Below, in pieces: positions 1 through 6,599 of a stretch of 15,042 nucleotides of DNA. Under the pieces are notes generated by a model. That model saw nothing but the letters and a program-made list of their open reading frames with translations, searched no databases and was not told where the DNA came from. The stretch lies in assembly GCA_049316905.1 (NCBI GenBank), contig JBMOJH010000084.1, positions 1 to 15,042 of the forward strand. The letters are read 5' to 3'. The stretch comes from CAIPVR01 sp049316905 (GTDB lineage: Bacteria > Actinomycetota > Acidimicrobiia > Acidimicrobiales > Microtrichaceae). Both the position numbers and the translations under genes were made by a program. The first letter of the stretch is position 1. The number at the start of each line of letters is the position of its first letter.

Positions 1-29
1 TCCGGGTCCTCAACCCCCTCGATCCGTAG
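1..29 (+). CDS. Possible 3' end of an upstream gene (partial)
   Basis: In the frame starting at base 3 the sequence reads R-V-L-N-P-L-D-P followed by TAG at 27-29, so it could be the C-terminus of a gene entering from the left. A second frame also stays open until TGA at 31-33, so the frame is not proven. In many bacteria the gene before secG is tpiA or another central-carbon gene, but eight residues are too few to identify it. No function is assigned. Confidence 0.3.
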
Positions 30-69
30 CTGATCGTCCACTCCGAAGGCGATCGGGGGAGGGGGGTGG

Positions 70-100
70 TTGCCGGCAGTTCGCGGGCGTCGGCTACCCT
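70..100 (+). promoter_or_regulatory. Putative leaderless promoter of secG
   Basis: A TACCCT -10 box lies at 95-100 and ends 8 nt before the GTG at 109. A possible TTGCCG -35 box is at 70-75 with a 19-bp spacer, slightly longer than ideal. The short gap leaves no room for a Shine-Dalgarno, so the mRNA probably begins at or next to the start codon. This spacing is one reason for preferring the GTG at 109 over the upstream in-frame TTG at 70, which lies inside the promoter. Confidence 0.55.
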
Positions 101-108
101 CTGAACCC

Positions 109-348
109 GTGAACATCGTCGAGATCCTGCTCTGGATCGTCCAGTTCGGCCTTGGCATCGGCCTGATCTTCCTGGTGCTGATCCACAGCGGCCGGGGCGG
201 CGGCCTGTCCGACATGTTCGGCGGCGGTCTCGGCGCCTCGGCGGCGGGCTCGACCGTCATGGAGAAGAACCTCGACCGGATCACGGTCGTGATCGCGCTG
301 CTGTTCGCGTTCAACACGCTGATCATGGCGCTCGTCGTCGATCCCTGA
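109..348 (+). CDS. secG: SecG, protein-export translocase subunit
   Basis: This is the small accessory subunit of the SecYEG channel, which stimulates SecA-driven export of unfolded proteins across the cytoplasmic membrane. The 79-residue product has two transmembrane helices, about residues 4-25 and 57-77. The connecting loop has the family signature, here H-S-G-R-G-G-G-L-S-D-M-F-G-G at about 26-39, followed by a Gly/Ala stretch. Length and two-helix hairpin are normal for SecG. GTG at 109 is chosen because the first helix starts right after it and a -10 box ends 8 nt upstream. The 13-codon extension from TTG at 70 is Arg/Pro-rich and unlike SecG. The gene converges on the PAP2 gene, with a GC-rich hairpin between them. 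Confidence 0.93.
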   Translation: MNIVEILLWIVQFGLGIGLIFLVLIHSGRGGGLSDMFGGGLGASAAGSTVMEKNLDRITVVIALLFAFNTLIMALVVDP

Positions 349-371
349 TCGACCGCACCGCTCCCTCTGCC

Positions 372-389
372 CGGGCCGGGTTCGGCCCG
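372..389. terminator. Hairpin between convergent secG and PAP2 genes
   Basis: CGGGCC (372-377) pairs perfectly with GGCCCG (384-389) around a 6-nt loop. It lies 23 bp after the secG stop and 10 bp beyond the stop of the opposing PAP2 gene, so it could end transcription in both directions. It has no T-tract, which is common for high-GC actinobacterial terminators but weakens the call. Confidence 0.45.
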
Positions 390-399
390 TCGGGATCGC

Positions 400-1098
400 T
401 CAGGCGTCCTCGGTGACCACCCGTCGCATGTCCCAGGTGCCCCGGTCGCGACGTCGCCGCACTGCGCCGACCACCTCGCCCACGGTGCCGCCGATGAGGG
501 CACCGGCGATCACGTCGCCGGGGTAGTGCACTCCGGTGTGGATCCGCGACCAGGCCACTGCTGCGGCGGCGAATCGCACCGGGAGCGCCAGCCACGGGAG
601 CTCCCCTCCGATCGCGTTGGCGAAGGCGAACGCGCTCGCCGAGTGACCGGAGGGGAACGAGGGCGACGTGGGCAGCGGCACATGGCGGTCCGTCAGCACG
701 CCGTGCAGCTCGCGGTCGGGCCGTGAGCGGGGGAGCAGCCGCTTCAGCGGCTGGTTCACCACGAAGCTGGTCAGGCCGATCGCCACCACGCCGTCGATCG
801 CAGCCTCGCGGCCCCGGCGCCCGCCCACCAGCGCGGTGGCGGCCGCCACCCCGAACCAGATCTTCGAGTGGTCCGCGGTGACCGACAGCGTGCGGAAGAA
901 GCGGTCGAGCGTGGGCGTGGGGACCTCCGCGACCGCCGCGTAGATGGCGCGGTCGATGTCCCCGAACTCCGAGACCACCTTGCCCGCCAGATAACCTCCA
1001 CGGCCACCACCGGCCGCCCGCTCGGCCCGCCCGGCCAGTCCCCTGCGGCGCGCGGACGGCGTCGCTCCTTCCGGCCGGTCCGAGGACATGGAGGTCAT
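400..1098 (-). CDS. PAP2-family membrane lipid phosphatase
   Basis: This is a type 2 phosphatidic acid phosphatase (PAP2/acid phosphatase superfamily), expected to remove phosphate from a lipid phosphate such as phosphatidate or a polyprenyl pyrophosphate at the membrane. The three catalytic motifs are present in order. K119 to R126-P127 is the KX6RP motif, P149-S-G-H152 carries the proton donor His, and S184-R185-X5-H191-X3-D195 carries the nucleophilic His. Several hydrophobic helices surround them (about 80-92, 102-117, 153-165, 170-183, 196-212). The first ~40 residues are Arg/Gly-rich and look like a cytoplasmic tail. The start is ATG at 1098, or the in-frame ATG at 1089 (229 aa). A weak GACACT box 6 nt before 1098 favours the longer form. 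It is head-to-head with the lipid kinase at 1088 and the two starts overlap. The exact substrate cannot be read from sequence. Confidence 0.88.
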   Translation of the reverse strand: MTSMSSDRPEGATPSARRRGLAGRAERAAGGGRGGYLAGKVVSEFGDIDRAIYAAVAEVPTPTLDRFFRTLSVTADHSKIWFGVAAATALVGGRRGREAAIDGVVAIGLTSFVVNQPLKRLLPRSRPDRELHGVLTDRHVPLPTSPSFPSGHSASAFAFANAIGGELPWLALPVRFAAAAVAWSRIHTGVHYPGDVIAGALIGGTVGEVVGAVRRRRDRGTWDMRRVVTEDA

Positions 1099-2440
1099 CC
1101 CCGCAGTGTCGCACGACGGACGAGCCGAGCTGGCTGCTCCCGAGGTGCCCGGGGTCTCGGCCCGGCGCCAGGCGGTCGCGATCAGCGCGTTGCTCCTCGT
1201 CCCGATCGGTGGCCTGCTCGTGCTGTGGGGCGTGCTCCACGGCCTGCCGGAGCTCCTGTTCGCGGCGGCCGCCGCTGCGCTGGCCGGCTGGGCGGGCTGG
1301 ATCGGCCTCGGCCACCGGTCGCTCGCCCGGGTCGTGTGGATGGTCCTCGCCGTGTTGTTCGCCGGCTTGACCACGATGCTCGTCCTCGTCTCGGGCCGAT
1401 ACGTGCTCTGGGTGGTGGGCGGCACGCTCGCCGCGGGCGTGGGGGCGTCGGCCGCCGGCGCGGCGCTGCTGCACGCCCCGCGGGCCGATGGTGGCCGCCG
1501 GCGGCTGTCGCGGCGGGTGCCGCAGCGGCCGGTGCTGTTCGCGAACCCGCGCTCGGGTGGCGGCACCGTGGAACGCGTCGGACTGGTGGAGGAGGCGCGG
1601 GCCCGTGGCGTGCGGGTCGTGGAGCTTGCCGCCGGGATCGACCTGCTCGAGGAGGCCCGGCGCGCCGTGGCCGAGGGGGCCGACTGCCTGGGGGCGGCGG
1701 GGGGCGACGGCACCTTGGCGCTGGTGGCGCAGGTGGCGATCGAGTCGGACCTCCCGTTCGTGTGCATCCCGGCGGGCACACGGAACCACTTCGCGCTCGA
1801 CCTCGGTCTGGATCGCCACAAGCCGGTCGGCGCCCTCGACGCGTTCGGGGAGGCATACAGCACCCACATCGACGTGGCCGAGGTGAACGACCGGCTGTTC
1901 CTCAACAACGTGTCGATCGGCGTCTACGGCGAGGTGGTGGCCGACGAGCAGTACCGGGAGAACAAGATCGGCACGGCCCTCGGCAAGCTGCCGAGCCTGA
2001 TCGGGCCCGATGCCCCGCCCCTCGACCTGCGGTTCACCGACGGCGAGGGGACGCGGCACGACTCGGCGATCGTGCTGCACGTGTCGAACAACGAGTACGA
2101 GATCACACCCCGGCCCGGCTTCGGCAGCCGGCCGACCCTGAAGGACGGCCGGCTCGGGGTGGTGGCCGTGTTCCGGGGCGGGGCGCTCGACCCGGTCCGG
2201 ATCGTGCGCTGGTCCGCGCCCACCTTCGAGGTGTCCTCCGGCGGGCCGGTCGCCGCGGGCCTCGACGGGGAGGCCGTGGACCTCGAGGTGCCGGTCCGGT
2301 TCCGCATCCGGCCGCGGGCGCTGAAGGTGCGCCTCCCGGTGCACGCGGTGGGCGCGTCGCCCGCCGCGCGTCGGCCCCGGCTCACCCGACGAACCGTCGA
2401 CCGGCTCCTGTCGCTCGCGATGGGGCGGGTCCCGGCCTGA
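1088..2440 (+). CDS. Diacylglycerol-kinase-family lipid kinase with N-terminal membrane domain
   Basis: The 450-residue protein has about four predicted membrane helices (roughly 29-51, 54-75, 79-102, 106-128) followed by a DAGK catalytic domain from about 147. The nucleotide-binding part shows N153-P-R-S-G-G-G159, the G205-G-D-G-T209 motif typical of DAGK/sphingosine kinase/NAD kinase folds, and P228-A-G-T-x-N-H at 228-234. A D-G-E at 393-395 matches the late acidic motif. Family members phosphorylate diacylglycerol or related lipids with ATP. Most bacterial members are soluble, so the membrane domain is notable and should place the active site at the membrane. ATG 1088 gives the longest form. 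GTG 1108 is possible, because a GGAGGT lies at 1090-1095, but its 12-nt spacing is long. The divergent PAP2 phosphatase would catalyse the opposite step. Confidence 0.86.
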   Translation: MEVIPAVSHDGRAELAAPEVPGVSARRQAVAISALLLVPIGGLLVLWGVLHGLPELLFAAAAAALAGWAGWIGLGHRSLARVVWMVLAVLFAGLTTMLVLVSGRYVLWVVGGTLAAGVGASAAGAALLHAPRADGGRRRLSRRVPQRPVLFANPRSGGGTVERVGLVEEARARGVRVVELAAGIDLLEEARRAVAEGADCLGAAGGDGTLALVAQVAIESDLPFVCIPAGTRNHFALDLGLDRHKPVGALDAFGEAYSTHIDVAEVNDRLFLNNVSIGVYGEVVADEQYRENKIGTALGKLPSLIGPDAPPLDLRFTDGEGTRHDSAIVLHVSNNEYEITPRPGFGSRPTLKDGRLGVVAVFRGGALDPVRIVRWSAPTFEVSSGGPVAAGLDGEAVDLEVPVRFRIRPRALKVRLPVHAVGASPAARRPRLTRRTVDRLLSLAMGRVPA

Positions 2441-2490
2441 GCGGTCGGATCCGGCGGGGTTCCGGCGACCGGCCCGGCGGCGTTGGTCGA

Positions 2491-2496
2491 TAGGGT
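2491..2496 (+). promoter_or_regulatory. Putative leaderless promoter (-10 box) of ppk2
   Basis: TAGGGT ends 9 nt before the ATG at 2506. No Shine-Dalgarno is seen between them, and no convincing -35 hexamer is visible at 17-19 bp. The position suggests that PPK2 is transcribed separately from the lipid kinase that ends 65 bp upstream. Confidence 0.5.
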
Positions 2497-2505
2497 GAAC
2501 GCGCC

Positions 2506-3354
2506 ATGGCCCACACCGATGAGATCCCGCTGAACGAGCTGACCATCGCCCACATGGAGGACCTCCCTCCTCACCCGTCGAAGATCCCGGACACCGAGTA
2601 CCTCGACGAGCTGCGGCTGCTGCAGATCGAGCTCCTGAAGGTGCAGCGGCACGTGAAGCAGTCCGGCGAGAAGGTCGTGATCCTCTTCGAGGGCCGCGAC
2701 GCGGCCGGCAAGGGCGGTTCGATCCGGCGGTTCACCGAGAACCTCAACCCCCGCGGTGCCCGCACCGTGGCACTCCCCAAGCCGAATGACACCGAGCGGG
2801 GCCAGTGGTACTTCCAGCGCTACGTGGAACACCTGCCCACGGCGGGGGAGATGGTCCTGTTCGACCGCTCCTGGTACAACCGCGCCGGCGTCGAGATCGT
2901 GATGGGGTTCTGCACCCCCCAGGAGTACGGCGAGTTCTTCCGCCAGGCCCCCGGGTTCGAGCGCAGCCTCGTGGAGTCGGGCATCCACCTCTTCAAGCTG
3001 TGGTTCTCGGTCAGCCGGACCAACCAGCTCAAGCGCTTCGAGAAGCGCAAGAAGGATCCGCTCCGCCAGTGGAAGTTCTCGCCGGTGGACGAGGCGTCAC
3101 TCGACAAGTGGGACGACTACACCCGGGCCCGTGATGCGGTACTGATCCACTGCGACAGCCCCACCGCGCCGTGGATCGTCGTGAACTCCAACGAGAAGAA
3201 GCGCGCCCGGCTGGAGGCGATCCGTCACGTGGTGCACTCCCTGGAGTACCAGCACAAGGACCCGAAGGTGGCCCACGCACCGGACCCGCACGTGGTGCAG
3301 GCCGCGGTGGACGTGATGCGGCTCCAGTCGGTGCCGCCGGCGCTGAACGTCTGA
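2506..3354 (+). CDS. ppk2: Polyphosphate kinase 2 (PPK2), single-domain class-I type
   Basis: PPK2 transfers phosphate between inorganic polyphosphate and nucleotides. Class I enzymes mainly phosphorylate nucleoside diphosphates using polyP and act in the cytosol. The 282-residue protein has the full single PPK2 domain. Walker A lies in E62-G-R-D-A-A-G-K-G-G71, Walker B is F119-D-R-S-W-Y-N-R126, and the Arg/Lys-rich lid includes K176-R-F-E-K-R-K-K183 and the D-P-L-R-Q-W-K stretch at 184-190. Length and motif spacing match stand-alone class I enzymes. The class assignment is by resemblance and does not prove ADP or GDP preference. ATG at 2506 follows a -10 box by 9 nt. The next gene starts 10 bp after its stop and may be co-transcribed. 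Confidence 0.93.
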   Translation: MAHTDEIPLNELTIAHMEDLPPHPSKIPDTEYLDELRLLQIELLKVQRHVKQSGEKVVILFEGRDAAGKGGSIRRFTENLNPRGARTVALPKPNDTERGQWYFQRYVEHLPTAGEMVLFDRSWYNRAGVEIVMGFCTPQEYGEFFRQAPGFERSLVESGIHLFKLWFSVSRTNQLKRFEKRKKDPLRQWKFSPVDEASLDKWDDYTRARDAVLIHCDSPTAPWIVVNSNEKKRARLEAIRHVVHSLEYQHKDPKVAHAPDPHVVQAAVDVMRLQSVPPALNV

Positions 3355-3364
3355 CGGTCCGGGC

Positions 3365-3736
3365 GTGGGGCGCCTCGCGGACGACCGCAACCTCTGGCTC
3401 GCGACCGCCCGACCCGACGGCCGGCCGCACCTGGTGCCGGTGTGGTTCGTGTTCGTGGGGGGCTCGTTCTGGGTGGGCACCGGCGCCCGCTCGGTGAAGG
3501 TCGCCAACGTGCGACGCTCCGGGCTCGCGACCGTGGCGCTCGAGGACGGGAACGCCCCCGTGGCCGCCGAGTGCGCGGCCCGTGAGGTGGCCCGGCCGTT
3601 CCCGGCGGAGGTCGTCACGGCGTTCCGGGACAAGTACTCGTGGGACCTCGACGTGGACGTGGACGAGGACCTGGGCGAGGTCGCGCTGCTCGAGCTGACA
3701 CCGGACCGGTGGCTGTTCGGCGGGCCCGCGTCCTGA
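3365..3736 (+). CDS. Small pyridoxamine 5'-phosphate oxidase-fold (PPOX) protein
   Basis: The 123-residue product resembles the split-barrel flavin-binding PPOX superfamily, probably the F420- or FMN-binding 'PPOX class' of actinobacteria. Typical features are L-A-T-A-R-P-D-G-R-P at about 12-21, P-V-W-F-V at about 25-29, a G-A-R-S-x-K-V-x-N-V-R-R region at 40-51 that in relatives contacts the cofactor phosphate, and a late D-K-Y-S-W-D (about 88-93). It is probably a cytosolic reductase or a cofactor-binding protein of unknown substrate. It is somewhat short and starts close to the first core strand, so the N-terminus may be trimmed. GTG at 3365 is the only start I can support, with no clear ribosome site. 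It lies 10 bp after ppk2, suggesting an operon. Confidence 0.72.
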   Translation: MGRLADDRNLWLATARPDGRPHLVPVWFVFVGGSFWVGTGARSVKVANVRRSGLATVALEDGNAPVAAECAAREVARPFPAEVVTAFRDKYSWDLDVDVDEDLGEVALLELTPDRWLFGGPAS

Positions 3737-3771
3737 GCCGGTCGGATGCGGAACCGCCGCAACGGTCGCGC

Positions 3772-3777
3772 TAGTGT
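3772..3777 (+). promoter_or_regulatory. Possible -10 box of the tRNA-Leu gene
   Basis: TAGTGT lies 32 nt before the first base of the tRNA, leaving a leader of about 25 nt for RNase P to remove. It fits the TANNNT pattern found ahead of other genes here. No -35 match was seen, so the call is tentative. Confidence 0.35.
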
Positions 3778-3809
3778 CCCGGGCTGCCCCGCCCACGTGG
3801 TGGGGCCAC

Positions 3810-3893
3810 GTCGGAGTGGCGGAATTGGCAGACGCGCTAGCTTGAGGGGCTAGTGCCCGCAAGGGCGTGGGGGTTCAAGTCCCCCCTCCGACA
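3810..3893 (+). tRNA. tRNA-Leu, anticodon GAG
   Basis: This is a complete type II (long variable arm) tRNA, decoding CUC and CUU leucine codons. The 7-bp acceptor stem pairs GTCGGAG (3810-3816) with CTCCGAC (3886-3892), followed by discriminator A at 3893. The anticodon arm is CTAGC - loop TTGAGGG - GCTAG, placing GAG at 3844-3846. The extra arm folds as GCCC/GGGC around 3854-3865. The T arm has GGGGG-TTCAAGT-CCCCC. The 3' CCA is not encoded (ACGG follows A3893... as C-G-G), so it must be added by CCA-adding enzyme. The gene stands alone, not in a tRNA cluster. Confidence 0.95.
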
Positions 3894-3970
3894 CGGCAGT
3901 GAGTCGCGGGAGCGCCACTCAACATGGCTGTTCGGTGACCGCTCATGGCCAACCTTCGGGGACTTCCCGG

Positions 3971-6508
3971 TCAGTCACGGCCGACGTCGGTGATGTGGAC
4001 CACGGCCCGGCCGGCCTCGTCGCTGGCAGCGAGATCGACGAGGGCGAGGATGCGCCAGTCGTGGTCCTCGGAGGGGTCGTGGAGGATCTGGCGGACCGAC
4101 CAGCAGCCGGGGTGGTCGACCGGGTGCTCGTCGACCAGGAGCAGGGCGTGGTCGCGGGCGTCGGAGCCGATGCCGACGGTGCCGTGCTCCTCGAGGTAGG
4201 GAACCAGCGCGTCGAACCACCGCTGGGCGTTCCACCCGTCGTCACCGTCGAGCGCCTCCAGCTCCTGCCATTGCCGGGTGCCGATGAACTCCACTCGTTG
4301 GAAGAGTGCGTTGCGCACCAGCGCGGTGAACGCCCGGCCGTTGGCCGTGAGCGCCGGCGGGGGCCGATCGAGCGGCGCGACCTCGGCCGTGCTCGCGGGC
4401 TCGGTGCTCGGGTTGCGCAGCGCTTCCCACTCGTCGAGCAGGCTGGAGTCCACCTGCCGGACCAGCTCGCCCAGCCACTCGGTGAAGTCGATGAGCTCGT
4501 CGGTCTTGACGCCCTCGGGGATCGTCCGCACGAGGGTCCTGTAGACGTCGGACAGGTAGCGCAGAACGATGCCCTCGGAGCGGGCCAGGTTGTAGAAGCG
4601 CACGTAGTCACCGAAGTCCATGGCCCGCTCCCACAGGTCCCGGGCCACGGACTTGGGCGAGAGCGGGTGCTCGTCCACCCAGGGGTGGCGCTCGCGGTAG
4701 ACGTCGAACATCGGCTCGAGCAGTTCGGCGAGCGGCTTGGGCCACGTGATCTCGTCGAGCGCCGCCATGCGCTCGTCGTACTCCATTCCCTCGGCCTTCA
4801 TCGCCGCCACCGCTTCGCCCTTGGCCTTGAACAGCTGGGCGCCCAGGATCTGGCGGGGATCGTCGAGCACGGCCTCGATCACGGACACGGTGTCGAGCAC
4901 GTAGGTGTCGGACTCGGGGTCGAGCAGGTCCAGCGCCGCCAGCGCGAACGGTGCCAGCGGTTGGTTCAGGGCGAAGGTCTGCTGGAGGTCGATGGTGACC
5001 CGGACGGTGCGCCCGAGGTCGTCGGGCTCGTCGAGTTCCTCCACCACCTCGGCGTCGAGGAGCGAGGCGAACAGTTCCTCGGCTCGTGCCACGTGTTCGG
5101 CCTGCCTGACCTCGGTCTCGTAGTTCTCCGTGAGCAGGTGGTGCAGCGCTGCCCGCCCGTCTCCGGGCCGGTCGAGCACGTTGAGCAGCATCGAATGGCT
5201 CACCGTGAAGCTGGACGTGAGCGGTTCGGGCGGCGCGGTCACCAGACGGTCGAACGTGGGCTGACCCCACGACACCTGGCCGGGGGGCGGCTTCTTCTTC
5301 TGGATCTTGCGGACCTTCTTGTCCTGCTCGGTCCTCGCCGCAGCCTTCGCTGCCGCCTTGTGGTTCTCGATGACGTGGTCGGGGGCGAGGGCGATGACGG
5401 TGCCCATGGTGTCGAAGCCGGCCCGCCCGGCGCGGCCGCCGATCTGGTGGAACTCCCGCGCGCTCAGGAGGCGGGTCGAGGCGCCGTCGTACTTGGCGAG
5501 GGCGGTGAAGACCACGGTGCGGATGGGCACGTTGATGCCGACGCCGAGGGTGTCGGTTCCGCAGATGACCTTGAGCAGCCCGGCCTGGGCCAGCCGTTCC
5601 ACCAGGCGCCGGTACTTGGGCAGCATCCCCGCGTGGTGGACGCCGATGCCGTGGCGCACGAACTTGGCGAGCGTCCTGCCGAACCCGGCGGCGAAGCGGA
5701 ACCCGCCGACGAGCTCGGCGATCTCTGCCTTCTCGTCCCGGTTGAGCAGGTTGACGCTCATCAGCGACTGCGCCCGCTCGACCGCAGATGCCTGCGTGAA
5801 GTGCACGACGTACACGGGGGCCTGGTGGGTGGACAGCAGCTCCTCGAGCACCTCGGTGAGCGGCGTCATCCGGAACTCGTGGACGAGGGGGATGGGTCGG
5901 GTGGCCGAGCGGACCACGGCGACGGGTCGGCCGGTGCGCTCGGGGAGCGTCTCGGTGAACCGGGTCACGTCGCCGAGCGTGGCGGACATCAGGATGAACT
6001 GTGCGTCGGTCAGTTCGAGCAACGGGATCTGCCACGCCCAGCCGCGGTCGGGGTCGGCGAAGTAGTGGAACTCGTCCATGACGACCTGACCGACCTCTGC
6101 GCCGCGGCCCTCGCGCAACGCGAGGTTGGCCAGGATCTCTGCGGTGCAGCAGATGATCGGGGCGTCGGGGTTGACCGAGGCGTCACCGGTCAGCATGCCG
6201 ACCTTGTCGGCCCCGAACGTGGCCGAGAGGTCGAAGAACTTCTCCGACACCAGGGCCTTGATCGGTGCGGTGTAGTAGCTGCGGCGCCGATCGGCCAGCG
6301 CGGCGAAATGGGCGGCGACGGCGATCAGACTCTTGCCAGACCCGGTGGGCGTGTCGACGATGACGTGGGACCCGGCGACGATCTCGAGGAGGGCCTCCTC
6401 CTGGTGCGGGTACATCGAGAGCCCGGTGGCCTCGACCCAGCCGATGAACTCGTCCATCACCGCATCGGGATCGGGTCGCGTCGGGAAGAGCCGGCCCGGA
6501 TCGGTCAC
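3971..6508 (-). CDS. DEAD/DEAH-box helicase with DUF3516 C-terminal region (Ski2-like)
   Basis: This 845-residue superfamily 2 helicase probably unwinds RNA or DNA with ATP in the cytosol. Motifs in order from GTG 6508 are Y33-P-H-Q36 (adenine contact), Walker A T55-G-S-G-K-S60, DEFH at 145-148, S175-A-T177, and motif VI H354-Q-I-G-G-R-A-G-R-A-G364. H-H-A-G at 291-294 and a Lys-rich insert (about 386-408) recall Ski2/Mtr4-type enzymes. The remaining ~430 residues, acidic and helical, match what I recall of the DUF3516 region fused to actinobacterial helicases. The cellular role is not established. GTG 6508 is chosen because a TACGCT box ends 6 nt before it. A longer reading from 6847 would run through the heliorhodopsin gene. 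It is downstream of heliorhodopsin on the same strand, 91 bp apart, with its own promoter. Confidence 0.88.
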   Translation of the reverse strand: MTDPGRLFPTRPDPDAVMDEFIGWVEATGLSMYPHQEEALLEIVAGSHVIVDTPTGSGKSLIAVAAHFAALADRRRSYYTAPIKALVSEKFFDLSATFGADKVGMLTGDASVNPDAPIICCTAEILANLALREGRGAEVGQVVMDEFHYFADPDRGWAWQIPLLELTDAQFILMSATLGDVTRFTETLPERTGRPVAVVRSATRPIPLVHEFRMTPLTEVLEELLSTHQAPVYVVHFTQASAVERAQSLMSVNLLNRDEKAEIAELVGGFRFAAGFGRTLAKFVRHGIGVHHAGMLPKYRRLVERLAQAGLLKVICGTDTLGVGINVPIRTVVFTALAKYDGASTRLLSAREFHQIGGRAGRAGFDTMGTVIALAPDHVIENHKAAAKAAARTEQDKKVRKIQKKKPPPGQVSWGQPTFDRLVTAPPEPLTSSFTVSHSMLLNVLDRPGDGRAALHHLLTENYETEVRQAEHVARAEELFASLLDAEVVEELDEPDDLGRTVRVTIDLQQTFALNQPLAPFALAALDLLDPESDTYVLDTVSVIEAVLDDPRQILGAQLFKAKGEAVAAMKAEGMEYDERMAALDEITWPKPLAELLEPMFDVYRERHPWVDEHPLSPKSVARDLWERAMDFGDYVRFYNLARSEGIVLRYLSDVYRTLVRTIPEGVKTDELIDFTEWLGELVRQVDSSLLDEWEALRNPSTEPASTAEVAPLDRPPPALTANGRAFTALVRNALFQRVEFIGTRQWQELEALDGDDGWNAQRWFDALVPYLEEHGTVGIGSDARDHALLLVDEHPVDHPGCWSVRQILHDPSEDHDWRILALVDLAASDEAGRAVVHITDVGRD

Positions 6509-6514
6509 GTCGGC

Positions 6515-6520
6515 AGCGTA
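6515..6520 (-). promoter_or_regulatory. Putative leaderless promoter (-10 box) of the helicase gene
   Basis: On the minus strand TACGCT ends 6 nt before the GTG at 6508, too close for a Shine-Dalgarno. This supports leaderless translation and a transcription unit separate from the heliorhodopsin upstream. No clear -35 hexamer was seen. Confidence 0.5.
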
Positions 6521-6554
6521 GGAGGCCGCAACGGGGCATCGCGCCTGCGGTTCC

Positions 6555-6577
6555 GGTCCGCTCCCGGCGGCCGGACC
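6555..6577 (-). terminator. Candidate hairpin between heliorhodopsin and helicase
   Basis: GGTCCG (6555-6560) pairs with CGGACC (6572-6577) around an 11-nt GC-rich loop. It lies 22 bp past the heliorhodopsin stop and before the helicase -10 box. There is no T-tract and the stem is short, so it may be only a weak terminator. Confidence 0.3.
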
Positions 6578-6599
6578 CGAGGGTGCAACGGCTCCGCCG

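Noticed and set aside
70..108. TTG 70 as secG start
   Set aside because: It adds a 13-residue extension unlike SecG and lies inside the promoter.
323..2344. 673-codon minus-strand frame across PAP2 and the lipid kinase
   Set aside because: It overlaps two genes with complete catalytic motifs in other frames. Its Arg/His/Gly-rich product matches composition only.
868..2493. 541-codon plus-strand frame over the lipid kinase
   Set aside because: The kinase motifs (GGDGT and others) are in a different frame. This one is an Arg/Gly-rich shadow.
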